From Microthrixaceae bacterium (GTDB lineage Bacteria > Actinomycetota > Acidimicrobiia > Acidimicrobiales > Iamiaceae), in NCBI GenBank assembly GCA_016702505.1, contig JADJDU010000030.1, positions 124,001-188,000 on the forward strand: a DNA stretch of 64,000 nucleotides. The letters run 5' to 3'. The notes under the pieces were generated by a model, which was given only the letters and a program-made list of their open reading frames with translations, was not told where the DNA came from and did no database searches. Numbering within the stretch: position 1 is the first letter of the stretch; each line of letters begins with the position of its first letter. Positions 7,240 through 17,200 of the stretch are shown one piece after another. Both the position numbers and the translations under genes were made by a program.

Positions 7240-8037
7240 TCAGCCTTCGTAGACGTCGATTCGACCCACCAGATCAGCGAAGACGGAACGCTCGTCGTCG
7301 TCGACCTCACCCCCGAGCCACGAAATCGTGAGGTCACCGAAGGTGGTGGGTTGGTCGAGGTCGATCATGCCTTGCTTGTAGAGCTCGAGGACAGCCAGGA
7401 ACCGCACGACCACGTCCAAGCGCTCCACGAAGGCGTCGGTCAACGCCCGGAAGGTGGTGCGGCCGATGCGTGGCAGCTCGTCGACCAGTTCGGCCACGGC
7501 CTCGGTGACGCTGAGGCGTGAAGGCGCCACATGATCGAGGTGGACCTTCGGTACCGGTTTGGGGGTCAGGGCCCGAACCATGGCGTCTCGGAGGTCTATG
7601 GCCGTAATCCCGGCCAGGAGGTCCGGGGCCAGATCGGCGAAGCGCTCGTCTAGGCCGGCGGTACGAGGGAAAGACCGACCGGCCTCGTCGGCCATGGCCG
7701 ACAGCAACAGGGCCGCATCCTTGAATGTCTTGCACTCCACCAAGCGGGCCAGCAGAAGGTCGCGCTCCTCCCACATGGAGAACTCCTCATCGAGCTCCAA
7801 GTCGGGATCCCCCGGCAGCAGGCGACGGGCCTTGAGCTCAACCAGCGTCGCCGCTATGAGCAGGAACTCGGTGGCGACCTCGAGGTCCAAGCCTTCCATG
7901 CGCTCGAGTTCGGCCAGGTAGGCGTCGACGATCCGGCTGAGTGAGACCTCGTAGAGATCGACCTGTTCGTTCAGGATCAGGTGAAGGAGCAGGTCGAAGG
8001 GACCCTCGAACACCGTGGTCTGCACCTCGTAGGCCAT
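7240..8037 (-). CDS. scpA: Segregation and condensation protein A
   Basis: Kleisin subunit that bridges SMC heads and binds ScpB, acting in chromosome compaction and segregation. It is 265 aa from the ATG at 8037. The N-terminus is characteristic (YEVQTTVFEGPFDLLLHLI, then VDLYEVSLSRIVDAYLAEL), as is the acidic middle (DPDLELDEEFSMWEERDLLL); the C-terminal winged helix is at about 190-250 (FRALTDAFVERLDVVVRFLA). An upstream in-frame extension to 8175 has no family resemblance. scpB follows after 9 nt. It is the first gene of the minus-strand operon; trpS diverges from the 100-bp region upstream. Confidence 0.93.
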   Translation of the reverse strand: MAYEVQTTVFEGPFDLLLHLILNEQVDLYEVSLSRIVDAYLAELERMEGLDLEVATEFLLIAATLVELKARRLLPGDPDLELDEEFSMWEERDLLLARLVECKTFKDAALLLSAMADEAGRSFPRTAGLDERFADLAPDLLAGITAIDLRDAMVRALTPKPVPKVHLDHVAPSRLSVTEAVAELVDELPRIGRTTFRALTDAFVERLDVVVRFLAVLELYKQGMIDLDQPTTFGDLTISWLGGEVDDDERSVFADLVGRIDVYEG

Positions 8038-8137
8038 GGCAAGAGGATAGTTACATCGATGTGGTTTCGTAAAGGAGCATTGCCAGGACCCGGAATCGGT
8101 TCGGATGATCAACCGCCTCACCATAGGATCGCCCGTC

Positions 8138-9120
8138 ATGACTCGCGTGTTCTCGGGTATCAAGCCCACCGGCAACGTCCACCTCGGAAACCTGTTCGGT
8201 GCGCTGGTCCGCTGGGTCGACGATCAACACCGAGCCGACAGCATCTATTGCGTCGTGGATCTTCACGCCCTCACGGTCCCCCAGGACCCCAGAGAGCTTC
8301 GGGCCACCACCATGGGCCTGGCCCAGATCCTGCTGGCGGTTGGAATCGACCCGCAGGTGAGCACCCTGTTCGTGCAGAGCCACGTTGCCGAGCACACCGA
8401 ACTGGCATGGATGATGGAGTGCACGGCTGCCTTCGGGGAGCTGAGGAGGATGACCCAGTTCAAGGACAAGTCCGACAAGGCCGACTTCGTTTCTGGCGGC
8501 TTGTTCACCTACCCGGCCCTCATGGCCGCCGACATCTTGCTGTACGACACAGACGAGGTGCCCGTCGGTGACGACCAACGCCAGCACGTCGAGTTGGCCA
8601 GAGACCTGGCAGAACGGTTCAACAGCCGTTACGGCAAGACCTTCACAGTTCCGCAAGCGACATTTCCGACCGCTGGCGCCCGGATCATGGATCTCCAAGA
8701 TCCCAGCTCGAAGATGTCCAAGTCAGAGGATGGAGCCCCGGGAACGATCTTGTTCCTGGATGCCCCGGCGGTCATCGAGAAGAAGATCAAGCGTGCGGTC
8801 ACCGATACCGAGGCCGAGGTTCGCTTCGATGTAGCCGCCAAACCGGGGGTGTCGAACCTTCTGTCGATCCTGGCCGCGGCCACCGGTCGCACCCCGAGGA
8901 TTGCGCCGTTGGCTACACCCAATACGGCCCGCTGAAGACCGACACCGCCGCCGCGGTGATCGAGCGCCTGGCCCCCATGCAGGCCCGCTACGCCGAGCTG
9001 GCCGCCGACCCGGCCGAGACCGCGAGACTGCTGTCGCGAGGCGCTACCAAGGCTCGGTCTACTGCGACCGCGACCATCGATCGGGCACGAGACCACATCG
9101 GACTTCTCCCCCAAACCTGA
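8138..9120 (+). CDS. trpS: Tryptophanyl-tRNA synthetase (single-base frameshift near the C-terminus)
   Basis: Class I synthetase charging tRNA-Trp. The ATG at 8138 gives MTRVFSGIKPTGNVHLGNLF with the HIGH-like signature (NVHLGN). The KMSKS motif is intact (SSKMSKSEDGAPGT, about residue 190). As read, the frame ends at 8935 after GRTPRIAPLATPNTAR. Inserting one base near 8892-8898 gives GRTPEDCAVGYTQYGPLKTD and continues through MQARYAELAADPAETARLL to TGA at 9118-9120, 327 aa in all and normal for TrpS. The gene is essential in most bacteria, so this is probably a base missing from the sequence. The convergent HD-domain gene ends 89 nt downstream, with a repeat copy between them. Confidence 0.9.
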
Positions 9121-9128
9121 CCGGATCG

Positions 9129-9180
9129 CCTTGACCAACCTCGCAGCGACGACGACTGGACCTGCCCGCTCGGGTCCTAA
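9129..9180 (-). repeat. Copy of the dispersed intergenic repeat
   Basis: Minus-strand reading: TTAGGACCCGAGCGGGCAGG, then TCCAGTCGTCGTCGC, then GAGGTTGGTCAA. It matches copies near 56.2, 36.7 and 10.1 kb. It lies between the convergent trpS and HD-domain genes. Confidence 0.7.
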
Positions 9181-9208
9181 GCGTCGGATCACCTGACGGC
9201 TTGCCGAC

Positions 9209-9727
9209 TCAGTCGTCGTCGGCAGCCTTGAGGGCGTCGCCGACCGCAGCCGGCACGGTCCACTGATCTGGGGGTAGGTGGTGCTCGGCGGTCCACGCCA
9301 CGGTCAGCGGCGCCGAGCCGGCTAGACCGAGGAGGTCGGCACCGAGCTCGGGATGGAGCACGTACAGACCGACACGACGGGTGAAACCTCGGGTCTCACG
9401 CCAGGCCAGGGCCTGTTCGGTTCCGGCCAGCTTGACCGACAGCGTCGCTATCACCCGTCCATAGGTACCGAGACCTGACACGGTCTTGCCGCAGTCGTGA
9501 AGTAGGGCGGCGGCCAACACCGGCCGCGTTGCTTCGTTGCCTAGCGCCCGTTCGACGCGTCGGGCCACGCCAGCGGCGTGGCGACGGTCCTGGCGTGACA
9601 TGGTTCGCCACACCTGCTGTTCCCCGTCGGTCAGGTTGTCGGCGATCCATTGACGATCGGCGCGCGGCTCACCGGCGGGTACGAGAGACCCGAAGAATCG
9701 GCTCACCAGGTGCAGGGCCCCGGGCAC
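9209..9727 (-). CDS. HD-domain protein (putative phosphohydrolase)
   Basis: A 172-aa protein with an HD-type metal site: an upstream histidine in RRHAAGVARRVE (about residue 50) and LLHDCGKTVSGLG (about 77-89), then HPELGADLL and WTAEHH later. HD proteins are metal-dependent phosphohydrolases, often acting on nucleotides; the substrate cannot be told here. Only the HD core is present, with no fused synthetase or nucleotidyltransferase domain. The ATG start at 9727 lies 9 nt after the stop of the DksA-type gene, suggesting co-transcription with it. Confidence 0.75.
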   Translation of the reverse strand: MPGALHLVSRFFGSLVPAGEPRADRQWIADNLTDGEQQVWRTMSRQDRRHAAGVARRVERALGNEATRPVLAAALLHDCGKTVSGLGTYGRVIATLSVKLAGTEQALAWRETRGFTRRVGLYVLHPELGADLLGLAGSAPLTVAWTAEHHLPPDQWTVPAAVGDALKAADDD

Positions 9728-9736
9728 GTGAGAGGT

Positions 9737-10066
9737 TCAGGCGTGGGTGATGCAGAACGGCGTCGCTGGCATGGCCTCCAGCCGAGCTTGGCTGATGGCC
9801 TCGCCGCACACCTGGCAGTTTCCGTAGGTGCCGTTGCTCAAGCGTGTGAGGGCTCCCTCGACGTCATTGAGTTGCTCGCGCAGGGCTGCGGCCAGCGTCA
9901 GGTTCTCGCCGAGCTCGGCCGCCACCTGGGCGCTGTCGGCGAAGTTCTCGTCGAAATCCGGGGATGCGGACCCATCGATGGTTAGCTCGTCGAGGCGGCG
10001 AAGGAGGTCGTCGCGCTCGATCTCGAGGTCGCTACGGACCGAATCGTTGACGGCACTGCTGGTCAT
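9737..10066 (-). CDS. DksA/TraR-family zinc-finger protein
   Basis: A 109-aa protein with an N-terminal coiled-coil hairpin (LEIERDDLLRRLDELTIDG, then LREQLNDVEGALTRLSNGTYG) and a C-terminal zinc finger CQVCGEAISQARLEAMPATP followed by FCITHA. The ligands appear to be C84, C87, C105 and H108, so the usual fourth cysteine is replaced by histidine. Family members bind the RNA polymerase secondary channel or act as small DNA-associated regulators. Actinobacterial versions such as this are often shorter than E. coli DksA, and their targets are unclear. Confidence 0.8.
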   Translation of the reverse strand: MTSSAVNDSVRSDLEIERDDLLRRLDELTIDGSASPDFDENFADSAQVAAELGENLTLAAALREQLNDVEGALTRLSNGTYGNCQVCGEAISQARLEAMPATPFCITHA

Positions 10067-10116
10067 GGACCCAGGCTACAGCCTCTCCGTGGCCAACAAC
10101 CGGGACATAAGTCCCA

Positions 10117-10170
10117 AGGACCCGAGTCGATAGGTCCGGTCGTCGTCGTCGCTGCTGCGACTCGTCAGAC
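10117..10170 (+). repeat. Copy of the dispersed intergenic repeat
   Basis: AGGACCCGAGTCGATAGGTC, then CGGTCGTCGTCGTCGCTGCTG, diverging in its 3' third. It lies between the xerD stop (10201) and the DksA-type gene start (10066). Confidence 0.6.
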
Positions 10171-10200
10171 AGCTGAACACCAACGGTCGGCGGGCCTCGG

Positions 10201-11133
10201 CTAGGTATCGGAGCGGGCCCGGGGGTGTGCCTGGCGATAGACCGACCACAGTCGTTCGGTCGAGACCATCGTGTACACCTGGGTAGTGCTGATGCTGGCG
10301 TGACCCAGAAGTTCCTGGACGGTACGAATGTCGGCCCCGTGGTCGACCATGTGCGTGGCACAGGAGTGGCGCAGAACGTGGGGTGACAGCCGATGACCGA
10401 GCCCAACCTTGTCTCCGGCCCGCTTCACCACCATCCATGCCCCCTGCCGAGACAAGCGACCGCCCCTGCGATTCAAGAACACCGCATCGGAATCGCTGCG
10501 GCGGGCCCATTGGTCCGGGATCAGCTCGGCTCTCCCCGACGCTCCGAGCCAATCGACCAGGGCGACCACGCAATAGCGCCCGAGAGGTACGACCCGCTCC
10601 TTGGAACCTTTGCCGAAGGCCCGAAGGAGTCCGGCGTCGATATCGATGTCGGACAACGAGACGCCGACCAACTCGGAGATGCGCAGGCCGGTTCCGTACA
10701 ACAGCTCCAAGATGGCCCGATCCCGTCGTGCCACCGCATCGGTGCCGTCCACCGAAGCGAGGAGAGACTCCACTTCCGCCTCGGTCAGGGCTTTGGGTAG
10801 ACCCCTGGGCACGCGAGGCACCTCCACTTCGGCAGCAGGGTCAGGCCGACCCTCGTGTTCCTCGGCCAAGAAGCGGTGAAGGCTGCGAACGGCGACCAGC
10901 GCCCGCTTCTGGGAAGAGGGCGCCCGCCCCGACTCCCGCAGGTACCCGATGTAGGCGTTCACGTCGGGTTCGCTCACATCGGCGATCGACACAGATCGTT
11001 GCCTCAGCCATTGGACATAGGCGATGAGGTCTCTCCGATAGGCAGCGAGGGTGTTGGCTGAACGGCCCCGTTCGACTCGTAGCCAGGTGAGGAGATCCAA
11101 CACCTCGAGAGGAAGCTGCGGTTCCCCGGTCAC
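10201..11133 (-). CDS. xerD: Tyrosine recombinase XerD
   Basis: Site-specific recombinase that resolves chromosome dimers at dif, normally together with XerC. The 310-aa protein has an N-terminal SAM-like core-binding domain (LRVERGRSANTLAAYRRDL) and a C-terminal catalytic domain. Active-site residues: R in GTGLRISELVGV, K in GKGSKERVVPLG, HVLRHSCATHMVDHG (H-x-x-R), H in LLGHASISTTQVY with the nucleophilic tyrosine at its end. The GTG start at 11133 overlaps the nudix gene stop (GTGA). Position next to nudix and pyrG matches the mycobacterial order. XerC is not in this window. Confidence 0.93.
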   Translation of the reverse strand: MTGEPQLPLEVLDLLTWLRVERGRSANTLAAYRRDLIAYVQWLRQRSVSIADVSEPDVNAYIGYLRESGRAPSSQKRALVAVRSLHRFLAEEHEGRPDPAAEVEVPRVPRGLPKALTEAEVESLLASVDGTDAVARRDRAILELLYGTGLRISELVGVSLSDIDIDAGLLRAFGKGSKERVVPLGRYCVVALVDWLGASGRAELIPDQWARRSDSDAVFLNRRGGRLSRQGAWMVVKRAGDKVGLGHRLSPHVLRHSCATHMVDHGADIRTVQELLGHASISTTQVYTMVSTERLWSVYRQAHPRARSDT

Positions 11134-11684
11134 CGAGTCCGGGCCCGGTGGTCCCGAGCCAACAACAGACCGATGATGGTCTTCGAATCACGGATGGTGC
11201 CGTCGGCTATCAGTCGGTCGACATCGTCCAGGGACACCCGTTCTTCGGTCATGTGCTGTTCCTCGACCCCCTCGCGAGCCGGTGTGCCCCGGGTTAGTCC
11301 GGTGGCCAGGAACAACCTGACGTACTGGTCGGAGAAGCCGGCCACGGGCCAGTACTCGGTGACCAACTCGAGTCGATCGGCGTGCAGACCTAGCTCCTCG
11401 TGGAGCTCACGGGCAGCGGTGGCCTCGGGCGCTTCACCTTCCACGTCGCAAAGCCCAGCGGGGATCTCCAACAGGTGGGCGTCGACCGGTCCCCGGTACT
11501 GGCGAACGAGGCTGACCGTTCCATCCTCGTGGATGGGCACCATGGCTACCACGGCCATGTTGCGGATCACGTCTCGTTCGAAGGTCGAGCCGTCGGGAGC
11601 CTCGAAGGTGGCCTTGACCACTCGTAGACGAGCCAGGCAGACAACTTCCTCATCGCTCAGATGTCTGAACTCACCCACCGTCAA
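11130..11684 (-). CDS. Nudix hydrolase, ADP-ribose pyrophosphatase-like
   Basis: Hydrolyses a nucleoside diphosphate linked to another moiety; neighbours and sequence suggest ADP-ribose. The Nudix box is GLCDVEGEAPEATAARELHE followed by ELGL (about residues 96-119). It is preceded by VSLVRQYRGPVDAHLLEIPA, typical of the ADP-ribose subgroup. The best start is TTG at 11684, whose last two bases begin the pyrG stop codon TGA, giving 184 aa and tight coupling. The longer open frame upstream merely overlaps pyrG. The order pyrG-nudix-xerD is conserved in actinobacteria. Confidence 0.85.
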   Translation of the reverse strand: MTVGEFRHLSDEEVVCLARLRVVKATFEAPDGSTFERDVIRNMAVVAMVPIHEDGTVSLVRQYRGPVDAHLLEIPAGLCDVEGEAPEATAARELHEELGLHADRLELVTEYWPVAGFSDQYVRLFLATGLTRGTPAREGVEEQHMTEERVSLDDVDRLIADGTIRDSKTIIGLLLARDHRARTR

Positions 11685-13333
11685 GCCTTCGTGGCCGACA
11701 CCGGTGACGGTGCCTCGAACAGGTGCGGTGCCCTTCCTTCGGCCCGTTGCAGCGCGGCACCGATGAACTCCCGGAACAGCGGTGCGGGCTTGGTGGGTCG
11801 GCTCTTGAACTCGGGGTGGGCCTGGGTGGCCACCCAGAACGGGTGGTCGCGTAGCTCGATGAACTCGACTAGACGGTGGTCGGGTGACGAACCCGACAAC
11901 CACAGATCCGACGCCTCGAACTGGCTGCGATAGCGCGGATTGAACTCGTAGCGGTGGCGGTGACGTTCTGAGACCACGGTGTGTCCGTAGGCTTCGGCCA
12001 CCTTGGATCCCAGCTCGAGCTCGGCGACGTAGGCACCGAGGCGCATCGTGCCGCCCATGTCGGTGACCGATCGCTGGGCATCCATCAGGTCGATCACCGG
12101 ATGCGGAGTGTGCGGGTCGAACTCAGCAGAGTTGGCCCGGTCCAGACCCAGGACGCTCCGAGCGAAGTCGATGGTCATCACCTGCATACCCAGACAGAGA
12201 CCCAGACAAGGGATCTGGTTCTCCCGGGCGTAACCGGCTGCCGCGATCTTGCCCTCGACCCCGCGCTCACCGAAGCCGCCCGGAATGATGATGCCATCGA
12301 GGTCTCGGAGACGACCGGCGGCGAGGAGGCCTTCGACCTCTTCGGCTTGGATCCACTCGATCTCGACCTTGGCCCCGTGGTGGAACCCACCATGCTTGGC
12401 TGCTTCCACCACTGACAGGTAGGCGTCGATGAGGGTTACGTACTTGCCGATGATCCCGATGCGCACCGGCTCGGTGGCAGCTTCGACCTTCTCGACCAGC
12501 ACCTCCCACTCCGACAGATCGGGAACTAGGTCATCGAGACGAAGGATCCGGCAGACCTCGGCATCGAGACCCTCCTCGTGCATGACCAGCGGGATCTCAT
12601 AGATGTTGCCAGCATCCGCGGCATTTACCACCGCGGTCGGCGGAACATCGCACAGGTTCGAGATCTTGCGCTTCAGATCGGGCGAGAGCGCCTCTTCGCT
12701 GCGGCACACGATGGCATCGGGCTGGATGCCGCGGCTGCGCAGCTCGGTCACTGAGTGCTGGGTGGGTTTGGTCTTCTGCTCTCCCGACGGGCCGATAAAC
12801 GGCACGAGGGTGACGTGGACATAGCAGACGTTGTCGCGTCCGACATCGAGACGGAATTGGCGGATCGCTTCCAGGAACGGGAGGATCTCGATGTCTCCCA
12901 CGGTTCCGCCCACCTCGGTGATGACCACGTCCACGTCGCTGTCGGCCAGGCGGGTGATGCGTCGCTTGATCTCGTCGGTGATGTGGGGAATGACCTGGAC
13001 CGTCTTACCCAGGTAGTCACCCCGACGTTCAGCGGCGAGGACCGCTGAGTAGATCGAGCCGGTGGTGGCGTTCGAGTCCCTAGAGAGGCTCTCGTCGATG
13101 AACCTCTCGTAGTGCCCCAGATCCAGGTCGGTTTCTCCGCCGTCGTCGGTGACGAACACCTCCCCGTGCTCGAAAGGGTTCATGGTGCCCGGGTCGACGT
13201 TGATGTAGGGGTCGAGCTTCTGCATGGTGACCCGAAGGCCACGTGCTTTCAGCAATCTCCCCAGGGACGAGGCGGTCAGGCCCTTCCCCAGGCTGCTCGC
13301 CACCCCACCCGTCACAAAGATGTGTTTCGTCAC
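11681..13333 (-). CDS. pyrG: CTP synthase
   Basis: Converts UTP to CTP using ATP and glutamine. The 550-aa protein has the N-terminal synthase domain (TKHIFVTGGVASSLGKGLTA at residues 2-21; DPYINVDPGTMNPFEHGEVF) and a C-terminal class I glutamine amidotransferase domain. The nucleophile cysteine lies in PCLGLCLGMQ (about 375) and the catalytic His-Glu in THPEFKSRP-like QAHPEFKSRPTKPAPLF near the end. Length and motifs are normal. It is separated from the upstream PNPT transferase by 69 nt and coupled to the downstream nudix gene by a shared TTGA. Confidence 0.96.
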   Translation of the reverse strand: MTKHIFVTGGVASSLGKGLTASSLGRLLKARGLRVTMQKLDPYINVDPGTMNPFEHGEVFVTDDGGETDLDLGHYERFIDESLSRDSNATTGSIYSAVLAAERRGDYLGKTVQVIPHITDEIKRRITRLADSDVDVVITEVGGTVGDIEILPFLEAIRQFRLDVGRDNVCYVHVTLVPFIGPSGEQKTKPTQHSVTELRSRGIQPDAIVCRSEEALSPDLKRKISNLCDVPPTAVVNAADAGNIYEIPLVMHEEGLDAEVCRILRLDDLVPDLSEWEVLVEKVEAATEPVRIGIIGKYVTLIDAYLSVVEAAKHGGFHHGAKVEIEWIQAEEVEGLLAAGRLRDLDGIIIPGGFGERGVEGKIAAAGYARENQIPCLGLCLGMQVMTIDFARSVLGLDRANSAEFDPHTPHPVIDLMDAQRSVTDMGGTMRLGAYVAELELGSKVAEAYGHTVVSERHRHRYEFNPRYRSQFEASDLWLSGSSPDHRLVEFIELRDHPFWVATQAHPEFKSRPTKPAPLFREFIGAALQRAEGRAPHLFEAPSPVSATKA

Positions 13334-13402
13334 GGAGCCACACCCTACCTAGCCGGCGGCATCCACGAGTAGGTAGCGGTCAGATCGTTACGCCACAACG
13401 CA

Positions 13403-14239
13403 TCACGGGCGTCGGCCGAGGCGGTCCAGCTTGCGGAGGAGCGGAGTGGAGTCGATCAGGCGGCTGTAGGAAACCTTCTCGCTGGCCCCGTTGAGCAGGA
13501 TCAACGCGGCCAGGACCAGGTTGCGAATCGAAGGTGCTGAGGTGAGTACGACACCGATGCCGAGCGCGGCACCCACGACGTTGGCGCCAGCGTCGCCCAG
13601 CATCACCTTCTCGCCCAGGTCTGCCGGCAACAAGGCCACTGCTGCCCCGACCACCAGAGCCACTCCGATCAGATCCGGGTCGGCCGCGGCGGTGGCGCAC
13701 AAGATGACGAACGCCAGGACCGTCACCTTTAGGCATCGTCCTGGAGCCCGGTCCATGAGGTTGCCGAGGTTGGCGGCCAGGGCCACCAGAGCCCCGTCGG
13801 CGATGATCCTTCCCACCGACCCAGGCTGGACCGAGGCCATCACCGCCAAAGCCAAAGCGGCCCCACCGAACAGCTTGATTCCGCCCGATGTGAGGCGGCC
13901 GTGGACCAGGGCACCGAGGTGGCCGCTGAACCCCCCGCTCTCGCCGGCTCCGAGGAGGTCGTCGAGGAAGCCGAGAAGGCCGAACCCTACGGTGGCCAGT
14001 ACCACCAGACGACGACCGATGGTGCCACCCACCGGGTCCATGCCACCGGCTTCTACAAGACCAAGAGCCGCTTCCACCGCCAGTACGGCCAGGACCACGA
14101 CCAGACCGGCCGCGGTGATGATGGGGGCGCCACGGTGATTCATTCGTTGGAGCACAGGGGTGTTCAGAGTGCCCAGCACCAACCGGAGGGTGAGGCTGCT
14201 TGCTGTCAGACCGAGCACCAGACCGATGGCTACGTTCAC
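13403..14239 (-). CDS. Membrane phosphosugar transferase of the MraY/WecA (PNPT) superfamily
   Basis: A 278-aa, roughly ten-helix membrane protein. Superfamily landmarks are present: RMNHRGAPII near residue 33, the acidic pair in FGLLGFLDDLLG (about 90), NLMDRAPGRCLK (about 160) and MLGDAGANVVGA (about 215, the GDAG metal/substrate loop). Such enzymes transfer a phospho-sugar from a UDP-sugar to polyprenyl phosphate and start cell-envelope glycan synthesis. It is shorter than MraY (about 360 aa) and its sugar cannot be told. Its start overlaps the stop of the giant AlkP/GT2 protein by 4 nt, so both are translated together with murJ and mctB. Confidence 0.75.
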   Translation of the reverse strand: MNVAIGLVLGLTASSLTLRLVLGTLNTPVLQRMNHRGAPIITAAGLVVVLAVLAVEAALGLVEAGGMDPVGGTIGRRLVVLATVGFGLLGFLDDLLGAGESGGFSGHLGALVHGRLTSGGIKLFGGAALALAVMASVQPGSVGRIIADGALVALAANLGNLMDRAPGRCLKVTVLAFVILCATAAADPDLIGVALVVGAAVALLPADLGEKVMLGDAGANVVGAALGIGVVLTSAPSIRNLVLAALILLNGASEKVSYSRLIDSTPLLRKLDRLGRRP

Positions 14240-17200
14240 ACCGTCACCGCCACCGACGGGCTTCCCGCAAGATGAAGTGTCGCTGAGGAGCGTTCACCGC
14301 CGCTCGACAGCAGGTGTATCAGGGGAGGCAGATGGGCCAGGAACAAGGCGATGACTATCGGTCCCGAGTCGTTGGAAAGGAATCCGAGAGCGGTGGCGGC
14401 GAGGATGGACCAAAAGGTGGTGGCCAGCGGACTACCAGGCGGAAGTAGTTCACGACGCCGCCGCTGCCAGATCAACGGCACCGCTAGGAACAGCGCTGCG
14501 ACCGGGACCATCTTGGCCCACTGAGAGGACTGGGCCAGGCGAGCGTTCGCCTCCTGCTTGCGCATCAAGGTATCTACGAAAGCCGAAGGCCCGTCCTCGG
14601 ATACCTGTTCGGCGAAACGCCCCAGATGACTTCGCTGGTCTGGCGGGCGGGCTAGGTCCAAGGCGGTGGCGGCACCCACCAGTGCCAGCATCGCCACGCC
14701 AGCCAGGGCCACGTTGCGCAGCCGCACCTTTCGTCCGCTCATGGCCAGGAGGGTCACGCCGAACACCGGACCCAGGGTGATCAACGAGCCGACGTCTGCC
14801 CCCAACATGGGAAGACCCGCCGACACGACCACTAGGAGGAACAGGCACGCCACCTTCACGATCGCCTCGCGACGGCGCTCACCATGATGGACGATGAGCC
14901 CTGCCGTAAGGATCGTGCACGCGCCGAGAACAGCAAACGTCGTGTTGGGGATGCCGTAGAACCGTCCGGCGTTGTGAAGTGAGTAGCCGAGCCAACTCGA
15001 CAGGTGCAACGTGGTCCCCGTCCACGAGTCGACCAGGATCACCGCAACGGTCAGGCCTGACACCCATCCGAGCGGTGATATCGCAGACCGCCGACCGCGG
15101 CCGGCAACTGCCCCGATGCCTCCGGCAAGGGTGGCGGCCGCAATGGCCTGGGCCCATGTCGAGGTGGCGTTGAGGATCCCGAAAAGGCGAACGATGAAGG
15201 TCGACACCGGAAACGCGGCCAAGGCCAACACCAGCCACCGGACCAGACCCCCGAACCGACCGAGGCCGCGACGCCCCGCAACGGCGATGACCAGGGCCAG
15301 GTACAGCAAGGTGAACACCTGGATGTAGCGAGCAGAAACCGGACCGTAGGTCTTCTCGCGGATCATCGTGTCGGTGTCTAAGGACTTCAGCCGGTCGAGG
15401 TCCACCGGGCCCGGCTCGTAGCGCACCGCGCTCCCCGGCATCTCCACCGGGACCTCGGCACCCAGGGCAGCCAGGATCGTCGGTGCCAGATCGGTGATGG
15501 CGCTGACCCCGGATTGGCGCGTGGACGGTGAGGTGATGAGACCATGTGGGACGCCCGGCCCCCATGCCACCAACGGCGACGGTCGATACGGATAGGTGCT
15601 GGGAACGACCGAGACCACCAGCACCATGGTGTCGTCGTCGACCTCGTCCATCAGTCGACCCAGAATGGCGTCGGTTCTGGTCAGCTGCCGTTCCCACATG
15701 GCGTCGGACGCAGTCGACACCGCCGCCTTCCCGAAGCGGGTCGCCCGAGCCAGGTCGCCGGGGTCGACGACTACCACCGCCGCTCGTTCCAGTTCGTCCA
15801 AGGTGCCATCGACGATTGCGTCGGCGTTGGACTGAACCCCGAACGGCCCTTCTTGCGACGACTCCAGCATCTCCTCAGGACTGATGTGACCCGACGAAAC
15901 CGCCATGTCCGAGGTCATGACCATCAGCGCTGCTGGCCGGCTGACATAGCCCGGGCTGGTGTAGGTGGCGGGCTGATCTCCGTTACCGACCACCGCGCCT
16001 CGGAGACCGGCCGCCTCCAACGCATCCCCCAGAGCTCCGGGGGCCGAGGAGCCTTCGGAGCGCTCTGTGCGTCGCAGGAGGCTGGGCCCACCCATGACCA
16101 CGTACTCCCCTGCCGGTTCCATGCCTGTCAGCGAGGCGACGTACTGACCGGCCGTAACCCCGCCCACATCCTCACCGACGGGCAGGACGGTCTCGACCAG
16201 ACCTCCACCGACCAAGCGGGACCCGGCCCCGATAGACAGGTACCCCTCCCCATCGGTGGGTGTACGGGCCACGGTACGCACCGAGAGGGCACCGACGGCT
16301 CCTTCATCCATGAGCTGTTGCAGGTTGGGGGTTACCCCACGGCTCAGGTCATCGAACGACAAGGGTTGCATGCCGAAGACCACGACCCGTCGCGGTCGAG
16401 CACCGAGCGGTGAAGTCGAGGGCACCCGCGAGATGCCGAGCAGCGGGGCCAGGAGACACAGCACCACCGTGGTCCCGATCACAGCTCCGGTTCGCAGGCG
16501 CGGTGACGTGATCCGAGGCCACAACGACCTGGCGATGTCGTGACCCTGACGGCCGCGGTGAGCAAACCCGGCCAAGGAGCGACCGGTGTGGCGGTGATCC
16601 ATTGGAACATCCACCTCGACGACCCGACCACCACGTCGCACCACGTCGATGGTCATGGCCACTTCCAACCCGAAACGCTCGGCCGAATCCAAGCCCCTGA
16701 CCAGTTCGGCGCGCACCGCTCGCTGTCCACTCAGCGGGGCACGGACCTTCAAGCCGCAGGCTCGTTCGATTCCCCGGGCCGACATGTCGCGGACGAGTCC
16801 GAACCCACCTTTGCCGCCCGCCGATGGCAGGACGCCAACCACCAGGTCGGCTTCGTCACGGAGCACTGGACCTAGGAGGACGTCGGCCGCCGCCGCGGTG
16901 GCGGCCAGGTCGGCATCTATGAGGAGGTAGATGTCGGCCTCGGGTGTGGCCGCTACACCGGCGAGAACGGCGCCGCCTTTGCCTCGGTTCGTCGGCAGTA
17001 CCAGCACGTCTGCACCCGCTGCCCGGGCCGTGTCGGCGGTGTCGTCGGTCGATCCGTCGTCTATCACCAGGACCCGTGATACGAGCGGCAGCGCCGACAA
17101 CGCAGCGACGGTATCCCCCACCGAGTCACCACGGTCCTTCGCCGGTACCAGGGCCACGACGAGTGGTCCTGGTACCGGCTGATCTCCTGAGGGGATCAGC

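Noticed and set aside
8085..8115. Eighth copy of the dispersed repeat upstream of trpS
   Set aside because: Only the AGGACCC start and a loose GGATGATCAACC end match; the diagnostic GTCGTCGTCGC core is missing.
10201..11133. XerD-like recombinase as an integron or phage integrase marking an island
   Set aside because: Gene order with nudix and pyrG is the conserved chromosomal XerD locus, and no attachment site or cargo is visible.
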